Shown: positions 35,223 to 44,649 of the stretch, piece after piece
How the letters are laid out: every line of letters begins with the position of its first letter
Position numbering within the stretch: the stretch's first letter is position 1
Source of the DNA: Arenibacter sp. ARW7G5Y1
GTDB lineage: Bacteria; Bacteroidota; Bacteroidia; Flavobacteriales; Flavobacteriaceae
DNA: 64,000 nucleotides
Direction of reading: 5' to 3'
Assembly (NCBI RefSeq): GCF_003201775.1
Contig: NZ_QJJZ01000010.1
Location: 67,899 to 131,898, forward strand
Notes under the pieces: model-generated
Databases searched by the model: none
Told to the model about the DNA's origin: nothing
What the model saw: the letters and a program-made list of their open reading frames with translations, nothing else
Position numbers and translations under genes: made by a program

Positions 35223-37871
35223 TTATTTCTGTTGCTCCAAATACGCTACCAAAGAAGCCATTTCCTCATAACTAAGGGCATTCACCAAACCGGAAGGCAT
35301 CATTGAGGTCTCCAACTCCTTTCTTTCGGCTATATCGGATTTTTTTAATTGGGTAGCTATACCTGCAATATTTCTTATGGTCAGGTCAGTGGCAGATTCC
35401 TGGGTTACAAAGCCCACATAATTATCGCCTCCCTTGGTCTGTATCTGTACCGTTGAAAATCCTTGGGAAATGGAGGCATTAGGTTTCAAAATAGACTCAG
35501 CAATCTGCTCCCGGTTCATAATGGAACCTATTTGCCCCATAAATGGACCTTTCATTACTTCTCCAGAAGATACACTGTGACAGGTAAAACATGCCTGATT
35601 CTTAAAAATCTCCTTGCCTTTTTCCGGATTTCCCTTAATCTTTTTCAAGGCGATCATAATATCTTCAATAGAAGCTTCCCCAATCTGCCCTTTTTTGTTT
35701 TTAATCTTTTCCAGATCCACGGCCGGCATATCTTCCTTGGGAGCTGTTAATTCCACTGTACCAAAATCATCTATCGACAACCTATACTTACTGTTCAGCG
35801 CTGCATATAATTCCTTTCCTTCTTCTGGAGCTTTTTCCCATTCTCCCTTTAAAAACGAACGTATCACCGGAGTGTATTCCCATTCTACCGTTTTATAATA
35901 AGGGCCATGGGTGTCCGGACGGGTACTCCACCACCAGGAAGTATCATAAGGCGCCTCTTTGTGGTAAATACGCGCCAAGGTATTAATGATTTTATTCTTA
36001 AAATCTACATCGTCCGTATTTTCATAGGCCTTTATCAGTCCATCAACAGCCTTGGGGTTATGCATATATCGCATTGCCCAAAGGGCCATATCCCTTTGAT
36101 CGGTATCCAAGGCACTTACACAGGCGTCCACAGCATCTAATTTAACCAATGCCTTGACCGCTAAATGTGGAACAACAATTTCCGCATTTGGCCTGGCATG
36201 AGGACCTTCCTTCCCTATTTCTGGAGCAATAAATGAATTTGGCACTGGAATCTCCAATAAATCATTGGCAACTTCCTTTTTCCCCAATCTGCCCAAACCA
36301 ACAATGGCAGCTGCCTTTACCCGGTCGGAATCGGACTTCAGGGCATTTACAAATGGCTCCGTAGGCACTTTTTCTATGGTCCCCAAACGGTCCGATAAGG
36401 CCCTTAGTGCAAACTCCTGAACTTGTGGATCTTCTGTCAGCGACACCAAGCGATCTACTCCCTTGTCCCCCGACAATTGGGCGAAAGTGAATATAGCTGC
36501 GGCGCGTACTTCCAAAGACAATGTATTGTCTTCTGCCAATTGCCATACCTTATCGGCCCCTTTTCCTCTTTTGATCAATTCATATTGGGCACTTAGACGT
36601 GTCTTGGCATTACCTGCCTTTAATAAATCTACCAAACTACTGGTCCAGTAAAAATCCTCTAAATTAGGGAATGGTTCATAGTTATAATCTTCGGGCACCA
36701 CCCTCACAACATAGCCTTTATCCGGACTTCCTGAATATCCTGCACCATCCCAAGCCGAAAGATACATGGCTCCTGCAGCATCTACATCCACGTCGGTTAT
36801 TTGTGGCAGTTGGATAAACTCTTCTTCATCCTGAATAAAACTGGCCTTATTTTCGGTAAGCCTATGAAAGTACAGGTAGCTTCTACCCCAATCGGCCATC
36901 ATGGGAACATTGTTGTATTTTTCTGGCCAACGGCTGTCGTTCATATAAAGTGATCCTGTTCCGGATCCACCACCAACATCCACCAGGGCAGGAAGGATCT
37001 CTTCGGTAAAATGTTTGAACAACACAGGATAACCATATTCCCCTGTTTGTATCTGATGTATAAATCTAATATTCCATCCCCCTCCATCATTGGTATTCCC
37101 TCTGGTGTAAATATTCATGAAAGGGTCAATGGCCACGTCGTAAATATTTCTCAGTCCATGGGTGTACACTTCCATTTCGGTTCCATCCGGCCTTACTCGC
37201 AAAACACCTCCGCCCAACATGGTCAATTGTGTTCCATCACGATCTGTGGCGTTGTGAAAACCAAAGTCGCCCACAGCAATATATATCCATCCATCTATAC
37301 CCATCTGAATCCCGTTGGTTGCATGATCGGTTCCTCTCTCTGCTAGGTATTTGGAATTGCTCAAATTCTTTATTAAAACCTTGGCGGGACCATCGGCCAC
37401 TCCATCCTTGTCCACATCTTCAAATACCACCAAGTCCATATTAAAAGCCTTTCCTGTTTCGGGGGAAAAAGTGGTATGCAGTACAAATACCTCATCCCCT
37501 ATGGCCAAAATACCCCGAGGATTATCCACTTGGGCAAATTCGGTGTACGAATCCATAATGCCATCATGGTTGCAATCAACCAAACGCTTTATAAACCCTT
37601 TGTTCTTTTCCTTCCCCAGGGAGCCCATCATATCTACCCCCACATAGACCTCCCCTGTAGCTGCAACGGCCATACAGGCAGGGCTTGGGGTTAGTTCAGG
37701 GCCGGAGAAGCCAGTTATTTTTAAATCCTTTGGCCAATTTAAAACCTGTGCCAAAGAATCCGACGAGGGATAAGTAATCACCTCGGTACTTGGATTACAT
37801 GGGGCCTCCCCGTGTTTACAACTTAAAACCATCAAACTTAAAATTAAAATAAAGCCTGCCTTTTTAAACAT
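35223..37871 (-). CDS. PVC-type cytochrome c dehydrogenase with HEAT repeats (lipoprotein)
   Basis: 882 residues. Lipoprotein signal with C18 (MVLSC). A beta-propeller of the glucose/sorbosone dehydrogenase type covers about 50-400 (GVDMMGSLG, GLRNIYDVAIDPFMNIYTR), HEAT-like helical repeats about 410-690 (AAAIFTFAQLSGDKGVDRLV), and a C-terminal c-type cytochrome with heme motif CFTCH and distal Met in SMMPSG. This plan fits periplasmic quinone- or sugar-linked dehydrogenases found in planctomycetes and Bacteroidota. Its place between ccoI and ccoS suggests electron delivery to the cbb3 oxidase; no FNR box precedes it. Confidence 0.85.
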   Translation of the reverse strand: MFKKAGFILILSLMVLSCKHGEAPCNPSTEVITYPSSDSLAQVLNWPKDLKITGFSGPELTPSPACMAVAATGEVYVGVDMMGSLGKEKNKGFIKRLVDCNHDGIMDSYTEFAQVDNPRGILAIGDEVFVLHTTFSPETGKAFNMDLVVFEDVDKDGVADGPAKVLIKNLSNSKYLAERGTDHATNGIQMGIDGWIYIAVGDFGFHNATDRDGTQLTMLGGGVLRVRPDGTEMEVYTHGLRNIYDVAIDPFMNIYTRGNTNDGGGWNIRFIHQIQTGEYGYPVLFKHFTEEILPALVDVGGGSGTGSLYMNDSRWPEKYNNVPMMADWGRSYLYFHRLTENKASFIQDEEEFIQLPQITDVDVDAAGAMYLSAWDGAGYSGSPDKGYVVRVVPEDYNYEPFPNLEDFYWTSSLVDLLKAGNAKTRLSAQYELIKRGKGADKVWQLAEDNTLSLEVRAAAIFTFAQLSGDKGVDRLVSLTEDPQVQEFALRALSDRLGTIEKVPTEPFVNALKSDSDRVKAAAIVGLGRLGKKEVANDLLEIPVPNSFIAPEIGKEGPHARPNAEIVVPHLAVKALVKLDAVDACVSALDTDQRDMALWAMRYMHNPKAVDGLIKAYENTDDVDFKNKIINTLARIYHKEAPYDTSWWWSTRPDTHGPYYKTVEWEYTPVIRSFLKGEWEKAPEEGKELYAALNSKYRLSIDDFGTVELTAPKEDMPAVDLEKIKNKKGQIGEASIEDIMIALKKIKGNPEKGKEIFKNQACFTCHSVSSGEVMKGPFMGQIGSIMNREQIAESILKPNASISQGFSTVQIQTKGGDNYVGFVTQESATDLTIRNIAGIATQLKKSDIAERKELETSMMPSGLVNALSYEEMASLVAYLEQQK

Positions 37872-38194
37872 ATTGTATTTAGTTAAAATTTATAATTAAT
37901 ACCCTAGATTGAAAATATCGGGTATGGGTTGCAAAATTTTCAATGGAGCTGGGCAAAACTAAAAATCTTTCACATAATTCCTTGAATTAAATGAATTATT
38001 TGGATTAAAAACACCATAATTATGATTACCCCCATTCCAGACCACATACCCAACCCCTATACAATCACTATAACAACCTTTAAAATTTTATAGATTACAA
38101 TTAAAGTATCACAATAAAATATTGCATATTTGAAAAAAGGGAGTGAGATAAATAAGCGCCAGGGGAGAAGAACTTTCAATATTTTATTAAAAGC
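37872..38194. other. Intergenic stretch between divergent genes
   Basis: Contains inverted repeats near the cytochrome gene: ATACCC (37899-37904) with GGGTAT (37920-37925), and ATTGAAAAT (37908-37916) with ATTTTCAAT (37936-37944). They may be an operator for the cytochrome gene. Nothing else is recognised until the FNR box at 38195. Confidence 0.35.
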
Positions 38195-38237
38195 TGACAA
38201 ATGTCATATTATACCACACTCCCCATGTTTAGTTTTA
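38195..38237 (+). promoter_or_regulatory. FNR-type promoter of the cco operon
   Basis: Box TGACA-AA-TGTCA at 38195-38206 (centre 38200.5); -7 element TAGTTTTA at 38230-38237, 29.5 bp from the centre. Start of ccoS is at 38257. Confidence 0.8.
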
Positions 38238-38256
38238 CGCCCAAATTCAGGTAGGT

Positions 38257-38463
38257 ATGAGTGTAATTTATTTATTGCTGTCATTGAGTATTATTGTAGC
38301 CGTCATTTTTTTTGCGGCTTTTATTATTGCCACCAAGAATGGTCAATATGATGATTCCTATACCCCATCCGTTCGCATGCTTTTTGAAGATGAACTCGTA
38401 AAAAGCACTACTGCGGACACCAAAAAAATATCTAACCAAAAAAGTGAAAGTCAAAAATTGTGA
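38257..38463 (+). CDS. ccoS: cbb3-type oxidase assembly protein CcoS
   Basis: 68 residues with one membrane helix (about 4-26) followed by KNGQYDDSYTPSVRMLFEDE, the conserved CcoS segment. It is needed for cofactor insertion into the cbb3 oxidase. First gene of the cco operon behind the FNR box; the stop codon lies just before the ccoNO start. Confidence 0.93.
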   Translation: MSVIYLLLSLSIIVAVIFFAAFIIATKNGQYDDSYTPSVRMLFEDELVKSTTADTKKISNQKSESQKL

Positions 38464-38465
38464 TT

Positions 38466-40667
38466 ATGGAAGTACAACAGTTTTATTACGATAATAAAAT
38501 CGTAAAAAAATTCCTTTATGCTACTATGTTTTGGGGAATTGTAGGAATGTCGGTAGGCTTATTGCTTGCCTTTATGTTTCTTTTTCCAAATTTAACCGAT
38601 GGAATATCCTGGTTGAGTTTTGGCCGATTAAGGCCCTTGCACACCAACGCGGTTATATTTGCCTTTGTGGGAAATGCCATTTTTGCGGGTGTTTATTATT
38701 CTACCCAACGGTTGTTAAAGGCGAGGATGTTCAGCGATGCCCTAAGTAATTTTAATTTTTGGGGGTGGCAGGCCATCATAGTGGCGGCTGCAATCACCTT
38801 ACCCTTGGGATACACCTCTTCCAAAGAATATGCCGAATTGGAATGGCCTATAGATTTGGCCATTGCAGTGGTATGGGTAGCCTTTGGCTGGAACCTTATC
38901 GGGACCATGCTAAAAAGAAGACAACGCCATTTATACGTGGCCATTTGGTTTTATCTGGCAACATTTGTAACCGTAGCAGTACTACATATCTTCAATAGTC
39001 TTGCCCTTCCCGTTAGTGCCTTAAAAAGTTATTCGGTTTATGCAGGAGTGCAGGATGCCTTGGTTCAATGGTGGTATGGACACAATGCCGTTGCCTTCTT
39101 CCTTACCACACCTTTCCTAGGTTTAATGTACTACTTTGTGCCGAAAGCGGCCAATAGGCCTATATACTCCTATCGATTATCCATTGTACACTTCTGGTCC
39201 TTGATATTCATCTATATCTGGGCCGGACCGCACCATTTATTATATTCTACTTTACCGGAATGGGCCCAAAATTTAGGGGTAGCCTTCTCCATAATGTTGA
39301 TTGCCCCATCCTGGGGAGGTATGATCAATGGACTTTTAACTTTGCGTGGAGCATGGGACAAGGTAAGGACAGACCCGGTTTTGAAATTTATGGTAGTAGC
39401 TATAACCGGTTACGGTATGGCCACTTTTGAAGGCCCAATGCTTTCCCTGAAAAATGTAAATGCCATAGCACATTTTAGCGATTGGATTATTGCACACGTA
39501 CACGTTGGAGCCTTGGCATGGAACGGATTCCTGACTTTTGGGATGATCTACTGGTTGGTTCCAAAAATGTTCAAAACAAGGTTGCACTCACTTCCCATGG
39601 CCAATTTCCATTTCTGGATAGGGACATTAGGAATCATACTCTATGCACTTCCCATGTATGTTGCCGGTTTTACCCAAGCATTAATGTGGAAAGAATTTAA
39701 CCCTGATGGAACCTTGGCTTATGGTAACTTTTTGGAGACTGTAAATGAAATTATTCCCATGTACTGGATGAGGGCCATTGGTGGCACCATGTATATTATT
39801 GGGGCAATTGTCATGATATACAACGTAGTTGTAACCATTAAACACGGTACAAAGGTAAAGGATGAATTGGCAGAAGCGGCCGCATTGACCAACGTATCCA
39901 AGAAAAGAACCGCTGGAGAAACTTTCCACACTTGGTTGGAGCGTAAACCCATTCAATTGACAATTTTGGCCACCATTGCCATTCTAATAGGGGGAATAAT
40001 CCAAATTGTCCCCACTATTTTGGTAAAATCGAATATTCCAACCATTAGCAGTGTTAAACCCTATACACCTTTGGAATTGGAAGGTAGGGATTTATATATC
40101 AGGGAAGGCTGTGTTGGCTGTCATTCCCAAATGGTAAGGCCATTCCGAAGTGAGGTAGAGCGTTATGGCGAATACTCCAAGGCAGGGGAATATGTATATG
40201 ACCATCCTTTCCTTTGGGGAAGTAAGCGTACCGGGCCCGATCTTTTAAGGGTAGGCGGCAAATATTCGGACAACTGGCATTTAAACCATATGTACGACCC
40301 TCAAAGTACTTCTTCCGGATCTATCATGCCATCTTATTCATGGTTGGTGCGCAATAGGCACGACAGAAGTAATATCCAAACAAAAATGGAGACCATGGTT
40401 ACCCTAGGGGTTCCATATACCGAGGAGGAGATTGCCAATGCCGAACAAGCTATGGATGAGCAAGCAAGCAAAATAGAAAAAAACCTATACTCCGATCCGG
40501 ATTTCGCCAAAGGATATGAAGAGGACAAAAAATATGCTGCCGAAAATGGAGAGGAATTCATAGAAATGAAGGATAGGGAAATTGTAGCTATGATAGCCTA
40601 TCTGCAACGTCTGGGAACAGATATAAAAATAAAGGAAACGGACGAAATAATTTCACAAAACAAATAA
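38466..40667 (+). CDS. ccoNO: Fused cbb3 oxidase subunits I and II (CcoN-CcoO)
   Basis: Catalytic subunit and cytochrome subunit of the cbb3 oxidase in one polypeptide. The CcoN part (to about residue 480) carries heme/copper ligands in GHNAVAFF, IWAGPHHLLYS and HVHVGALAWNG over about 12-13 helices. A linker and one more helix lead to the CcoO cytochrome c domain with GCVGCHSQMVRPF near 545. ATG 38466 is preferred to the GTG 38460, which lies inside the ccoS stop region. The fusion is common in Bacteroidota. Reduces oxygen at the membrane at low oxygen tension. Confidence 0.95.
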   Translation: MEVQQFYYDNKIVKKFLYATMFWGIVGMSVGLLLAFMFLFPNLTDGISWLSFGRLRPLHTNAVIFAFVGNAIFAGVYYSTQRLLKARMFSDALSNFNFWGWQAIIVAAAITLPLGYTSSKEYAELEWPIDLAIAVVWVAFGWNLIGTMLKRRQRHLYVAIWFYLATFVTVAVLHIFNSLALPVSALKSYSVYAGVQDALVQWWYGHNAVAFFLTTPFLGLMYYFVPKAANRPIYSYRLSIVHFWSLIFIYIWAGPHHLLYSTLPEWAQNLGVAFSIMLIAPSWGGMINGLLTLRGAWDKVRTDPVLKFMVVAITGYGMATFEGPMLSLKNVNAIAHFSDWIIAHVHVGALAWNGFLTFGMIYWLVPKMFKTRLHSLPMANFHFWIGTLGIILYALPMYVAGFTQALMWKEFNPDGTLAYGNFLETVNEIIPMYWMRAIGGTMYIIGAIVMIYNVVVTIKHGTKVKDELAEAAALTNVSKKRTAGETFHTWLERKPIQLTILATIAILIGGIIQIVPTILVKSNIPTISSVKPYTPLELEGRDLYIREGCVGCHSQMVRPFRSEVERYGEYSKAGEYVYDHPFLWGSKRTGPDLLRVGGKYSDNWHLNHMYDPQSTSSGSIMPSYSWLVRNRHDRSNIQTKMETMVTLGVPYTEEEIANAEQAMDEQASKIEKNLYSDPDFAKGYEEDKKYAAENGEEFIEMKDREIVAMIAYLQRLGTDIKIKETDEIISQNK

Positions 40668-40670
40668 GTT

Positions 40671-40865
40671 ATGCTAAAATTTGTAAAAGGTTATATGGAG
40701 AGTATAGATGGCGTTGCCACCTATCCCATGATATCACTGCTAATCTTCTTTTTGTTTTTCACCATTCTTTTCTGGTGGGTATTTTCTGCCTCTAAGGAAC
40801 ATATCAAGGAAGTTAGCGAAATACCATTAGAAACAGAAAACCAACCTAAAGAAGAATCGTTATGA
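40671..40865 (+). CDS. ccoQ: cbb3 oxidase subunit CcoQ
   Basis: 64 residues with one membrane helix (about 21-41, MISLLIFFLFFTILFWWVF) and a short acidic tail. Its size and place between ccoNO and ccoP identify CcoQ, which stabilises the complex. Ends by overlapping the ccoP start by 4 bp (ATGA). Confidence 0.88.
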   Translation: MLKFVKGYMESIDGVATYPMISLLIFFLFFTILFWWVFSASKEHIKEVSEIPLETENQPKEESL

Positions 40866-41740
40866 GAAATATGTCACCTTGGTGGATAAGAGTCCCCCTA
40901 ATCTTTTTCCTAATCTTCGGATTGATGGAGTATTTTATTGACTCCGGGGACAAACCAGCATTTATTGAATATCCTATCACCCTGTTTTTTATGTTGATGG
41001 TGTTGTTCCTCTTGATCGGAATTGAACTGATTCTAAAATCCGTGGAGAACGTAATGTTCCAAACCCTATCCCCCGATGCACAAAAGCGATATTTGGAAGC
41101 TAAATCGGAGCAATGGGAGTGGAAATGGGGCAAAGCCTTTTGGAAAAAAATTACTGGAAACAAAGCTGTTGAAGAAGAAAAGGAGATTATCCTGGACCAC
41201 AATTACGACGGAATCCGTGAATTGGACAACAATCTTCCGCCCTGGTGGGTGTACATGTTCTATGGCACCATTATTTTTGCCGTGGTTTATTTAGCGCGTT
41301 TTCACGTTTTTAATGACTACACCCAGGACATGGAATACGAACAGGAAGTAGCCGAAGCCCAAATAGCCATTGAAGCGTATAAAAAAACTGCAAAAGGTTT
41401 AGTCGATGCCAACACAGTGGAACTATTGACCGAAGCCTCCGATATTAAGGCAGGCGGGGCAATATACAGTGCCAATTGTGTAGCTTGCCATATGCCGGAC
41501 GGCGGTGGCGGTATTGGGCCAAATCTTACCGACGAATACTGGATTTTGGGAGGTGGCATAAAAAACGTTTTCCATACCATTTCAGAAGGTGGAAGGGACG
41601 GAAAGGGAATGATAGCTTGGAAGCAGACCCTAAAGCCAGTCGAAATAGCTCAGGTAGCCAGCTATATTCTCAGCGAAATAAATGGCAAGGCCCCTGCCAA
41701 CCCAAAGGCAGCGGAGGGAGAAATTTGGACAGGGGAGTAA
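40862..41740 (+). CDS. ccoP: cbb3 oxidase cytochrome c subunit CcoP (mono-heme)
   Basis: 292 residues. Two N-terminal hydrophobic stretches (about 10-60), a third helix (about 121-140, PPWWVYMFYGTIIFAVVYL), then a single cytochrome c domain with CVACHMPDGGGGIGPNL. Proteobacterial CcoP has two heme motifs; only one CxxCH is present here, as is usual in Bacteroidota. It supplies electrons to CcoNO. Ends 69 bp before ccoG. Confidence 0.93.
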   Translation: MRNMSPWWIRVPLIFFLIFGLMEYFIDSGDKPAFIEYPITLFFMLMVLFLLIGIELILKSVENVMFQTLSPDAQKRYLEAKSEQWEWKWGKAFWKKITGNKAVEEEKEIILDHNYDGIRELDNNLPPWWVYMFYGTIIFAVVYLARFHVFNDYTQDMEYEQEVAEAQIAIEAYKKTAKGLVDANTVELLTEASDIKAGGAIYSANCVACHMPDGGGGIGPNLTDEYWILGGGIKNVFHTISEGGRDGKGMIAWKQTLKPVEIAQVASYILSEINGKAPANPKAAEGEIWTGE

Positions 41741-41809
41741 ATTCCTAAAATTCAATATGGAGCACAAATTAAGGCATACACATAATTCCAAAAAAAGCAT
41801 TACATAGAA

Positions 41810-43228
41810 ATGGCACAGGACCAGGACAATTTTAGGGATTCCATAGGAACTATAAATGAAGATGGGAAAAGGGCTTGGATATTTCCGAAAAAGCCTAGTG
41901 GCAAGTTTTATGAATATCGCAAATATGTGAGTTATGTACTTTTGGCCTTTCTCTTTCTAGCTCCCTTTGTAAAAGTAAACGGCAACCAGTTCCTAATGTT
42001 CAATGTGCTGGAAAGGCGTTTTAATATTTTTGGATTCCCTTTTTGGCCGCAGGATTTTCATCTTTTTGTAATTTCAATGATTATCGGGGTAATATTCATA
42101 GCCCTATTTACAGTTGCTTTTGGACGAATTTTTTGTGGCTGGATGTGTCCCCAAACCATCTTTATGGAAATGGTATTCAGAAGGATCGAATTTTGGATCG
42201 ATGGTGATCGTGGTGCCCAAATACGTCTTAGCAAACAGCCTTGGAACGCGGAGAAGATTAGGAAACGTGGCCTGAAACTAATTGTCTTTTTCTTTATTTC
42301 CTTTTTGATAGCCAATGTATTCCTAGCTTATCTAATAGGAAGTGACCGATTGATAGAATATATCACCGATGGCCCTTTACAACATGTAAGTACCTTGGTA
42401 TCGCTTCTAATTTTTACAGCGGTATTCTATTTTGTATTTGCCTGGTTTAGGGAACAAGTATGTATAATAGCCTGCCCCTATGGAAGGATGCAAGGCGTAC
42501 TTCTGGACAATAAATCCATTGTGGTGGCCTATGACCATAAGCGGGGGGAAGCTGAAAACGGCAGGAAAAAGTTTAGAAAAGGAGAGGACAGGCAAGCCCT
42601 GGGACATGGCGACTGCATTGATTGTTTCCAATGTGTAAATGTCTGCCCTACCGGTATAGACATAAGAAATGGGACCCAACTGGAATGCGTCAATTGTACC
42701 GCTTGTATTGATGAATGCGACACCATAATGGAAAAGGTAAACCTTCCCAAAGGACTTATCCGCTATGCCAGTGAAGACAATATTGAGAAAAAGTCCAAGT
42801 TCAAATTTACGCCCAGATTAAAAGGGTACACTGCGGTACTAGTGATACTTACTGGAATTTTGATCGGAATGCTGTTTTTGCGAAATGAAGTGGAGGCAAA
42901 TATATTAAGACTACCAGGACAACTTTACGAGCACAAGGAAAACAATATCATTAGCAACGTTTATACTTATAAATTGGTCAACAAAACCACCAAGGACATA
43001 CCTAACGTAAGCTTTAAGTTAATCTCCCACAAAGGGACCATCAATCTGGTTAGGCATGAACTATTTACAGTACCGGCTCAAGGATTGGCGGAAGGCACCC
43101 TTTTTGTGGAAATAAATAATTCGGCTTTGGAGGGCGACAAGAACAAATTAAGTATTGGTGTCTATAGCGGGGATAAATTAATTGAAACGGCTACGGCCAG
43201 ATTTTTAGCTCCAAGAAGCTATAAATAA
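41810..43228 (+). CDS. ccoG: Cytochrome oxidase accessory Fe-S protein CcoG (RdxA/FixG)
   Basis: 472 residues, about five membrane helices, with a CGWMCPQ motif and two [4Fe-4S] ferredoxin motifs: CIDCFQCVNVCP and CVNCTACIDEC. The C-terminal 110 residues form an Ig-like domain. CcoG is a copper(II) reductase acting in cbb3 assembly. It is followed 79 bp later by the FixH gene. Confidence 0.95.
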   Translation: MAQDQDNFRDSIGTINEDGKRAWIFPKKPSGKFYEYRKYVSYVLLAFLFLAPFVKVNGNQFLMFNVLERRFNIFGFPFWPQDFHLFVISMIIGVIFIALFTVAFGRIFCGWMCPQTIFMEMVFRRIEFWIDGDRGAQIRLSKQPWNAEKIRKRGLKLIVFFFISFLIANVFLAYLIGSDRLIEYITDGPLQHVSTLVSLLIFTAVFYFVFAWFREQVCIIACPYGRMQGVLLDNKSIVVAYDHKRGEAENGRKKFRKGEDRQALGHGDCIDCFQCVNVCPTGIDIRNGTQLECVNCTACIDECDTIMEKVNLPKGLIRYASEDNIEKKSKFKFTPRLKGYTAVLVILTGILIGMLFLRNEVEANILRLPGQLYEHKENNIISNVYTYKLVNKTTKDIPNVSFKLISHKGTINLVRHELFTVPAQGLAEGTLFVEINNSALEGDKNKLSIGVYSGDKLIETATARFLAPRSYK

Positions 43229-43307
43229 AATAAAAAGGATAGGTTAAATACCTGAAAAGCGAATAGATTTTCCATTCCAATGGAAAGTGAAACTAAAGGA
43301 AGAAGCT

Positions 43308-43766
43308 ATGAAAATTAATTGGGGAACCGGTATTGTACTAGCCTTTATAGGGTTTATAAGTTTTATATTATTTTTTGTAGTTCGAATGAGCATGGACAAT
43401 AAGGCCAATCACGATTTGGTGACTGAGAATTACTACAAGGCGGAATTGGGCTATCAAAATGAAATTGATGCAGAAAACAATGCCCGTATCAAAGAAGTAG
43501 ACCTTAGTTTGGAATCTACCGATAAGGGTATAAAACTCATCTTCCCAAACAACTTGAATATAGAGAACATCAAAGGCACAGTGTCCCTGTACAGGCCATC
43601 TAACAAGCACTTGGATTTTGACTTACCTTTAAGTTTATCCGAAGACTATTTGCTCATACCTGACAACCGTTTGTTGGATGGTCGCTGGGACATTAAAGTA
43701 TTTTGGGAATATAAGGGGGAAGCTTTTTTATTCAAGGAAAAAATAACCTATCGCCAAAGCAAATAA
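43308..43766 (+). CDS. ccoH: FixH/CcoH family protein
   Basis: 152 residues from ATG 43308, with a helix near the N terminus (about 6-24) and a periplasmic Ig-like domain; YYKAELGYQNEIDAENNA fits the FixH pattern. An upstream GTG 43287 would add seven residues, but GGAAGAAGCT just ahead of ATG 43308 is a better start. CcoH stabilises the assembling oxidase. Confidence 0.88.
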   Translation: MKINWGTGIVLAFIGFISFILFFVVRMSMDNKANHDLVTENYYKAELGYQNEIDAENNARIKEVDLSLESTDKGIKLIFPNNLNIENIKGTVSLYRPSNKHLDFDLPLSLSEDYLLIPDNRLLDGRWDIKVFWEYKGEAFLFKEKITYRQSK

Positions 43767-43803
43767 AAAGTATTAACACCACAAAGGTCAATACCTTTAA
43801 ACT

Positions 43804-44505
43804 ATGTTGCTATCTGCCGTAATTTTGGGATTAATGGGAAGCTTTCACTGCGTGGGAATGTGCGGTCCCATAGCCTTTATGTTACCGGTAGACCACCATA
43901 AACCCGCCAAAAAATTAATACAGGTTTTTCTCTACCACATGGGGAGACTTACATCCTATGGCATTCTTGGGCTGATTTTTGGGTTTTTGGGCAAAGGGCT
44001 ATATGTCTTCGGCCTACAGCAAAAGCTTTCCATAATCATTGGAATCCTAATGATCGTCATCATCCTCATTCCTCACAAGACATTTGGCAAATACAATTTC
44101 TCCCAACCCATTTATTCCTTTTTGACCAAAATAAAAAGCCGGCTTGGAAAGGAACTACAAAAAAAGAGTCCGGACACCTTTATCACCATTGGCTTCTTGA
44201 ACGGATTACTGCCCTGTGGATTGGTTTATATGGCTCTATTTGGCAGCATTGCCACTGCCAACCCCTGGCTTGGCGCATTGTTCATGGTTTTATTTGGTGT
44301 GGGGACCATACCCTTAATGACCACTGCCGTTTACTTTGGCAGTTTGTTAAAAGGCCCAGCTAAAAAATCGGTTCAACGACTAATCCCTGTATTCGTAATC
44401 CTAGTAGGGCTGCTATTCATAATAAGGGGATTGGGACTCGGAATTCCCTATATTTCTCCAGAACCCATTACGGAGGTAGTTAGCAGTAATCTGGAATGCC
44501 AATAA
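43804..44505 (+). CDS. Sulfite exporter TauE/SafE-like membrane protein (CcoH-associated copper family)
   Basis: 233 residues, about six membrane helices with HCVGMCGP near the N terminus and a matching LLPCGLVYMALFG in the second half, a repeated Cys motif. Family members accompany cco gene clusters in Bacteroidota and are thought to help cytochrome oxidase biogenesis, perhaps through copper. Last gene of the cco cluster, 37 bp after ccoH. Confidence 0.88.
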   Translation: MLLSAVILGLMGSFHCVGMCGPIAFMLPVDHHKPAKKLIQVFLYHMGRLTSYGILGLIFGFLGKGLYVFGLQQKLSIIIGILMIVIILIPHKTFGKYNFSQPIYSFLTKIKSRLGKELQKKSPDTFITIGFLNGLLPCGLVYMALFGSIATANPWLGALFMVLFGVGTIPLMTTAVYFGSLLKGPAKKSVQRLIPVFVILVGLLFIIRGLGLGIPYISPEPITEVVSSNLECQ

Positions 44506-44649
44506 AAGCCCCATCCACCAACCTCACTTCCGATTTGTAGTACTTGTAAAAATAACGTATTTTTCTAGTGCACAGGAATCCCTGTTCATGTACATTAGGG
44601 ATTAAAGTGAACAATGGCCAACTAGCAACCAGACCTTAAACAACTACCA

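Noticed and set aside
38460-38462. GTG start of ccoNO
   Set aside because: It overlaps the ccoS stop; an ATG two codons later agrees with family starts.
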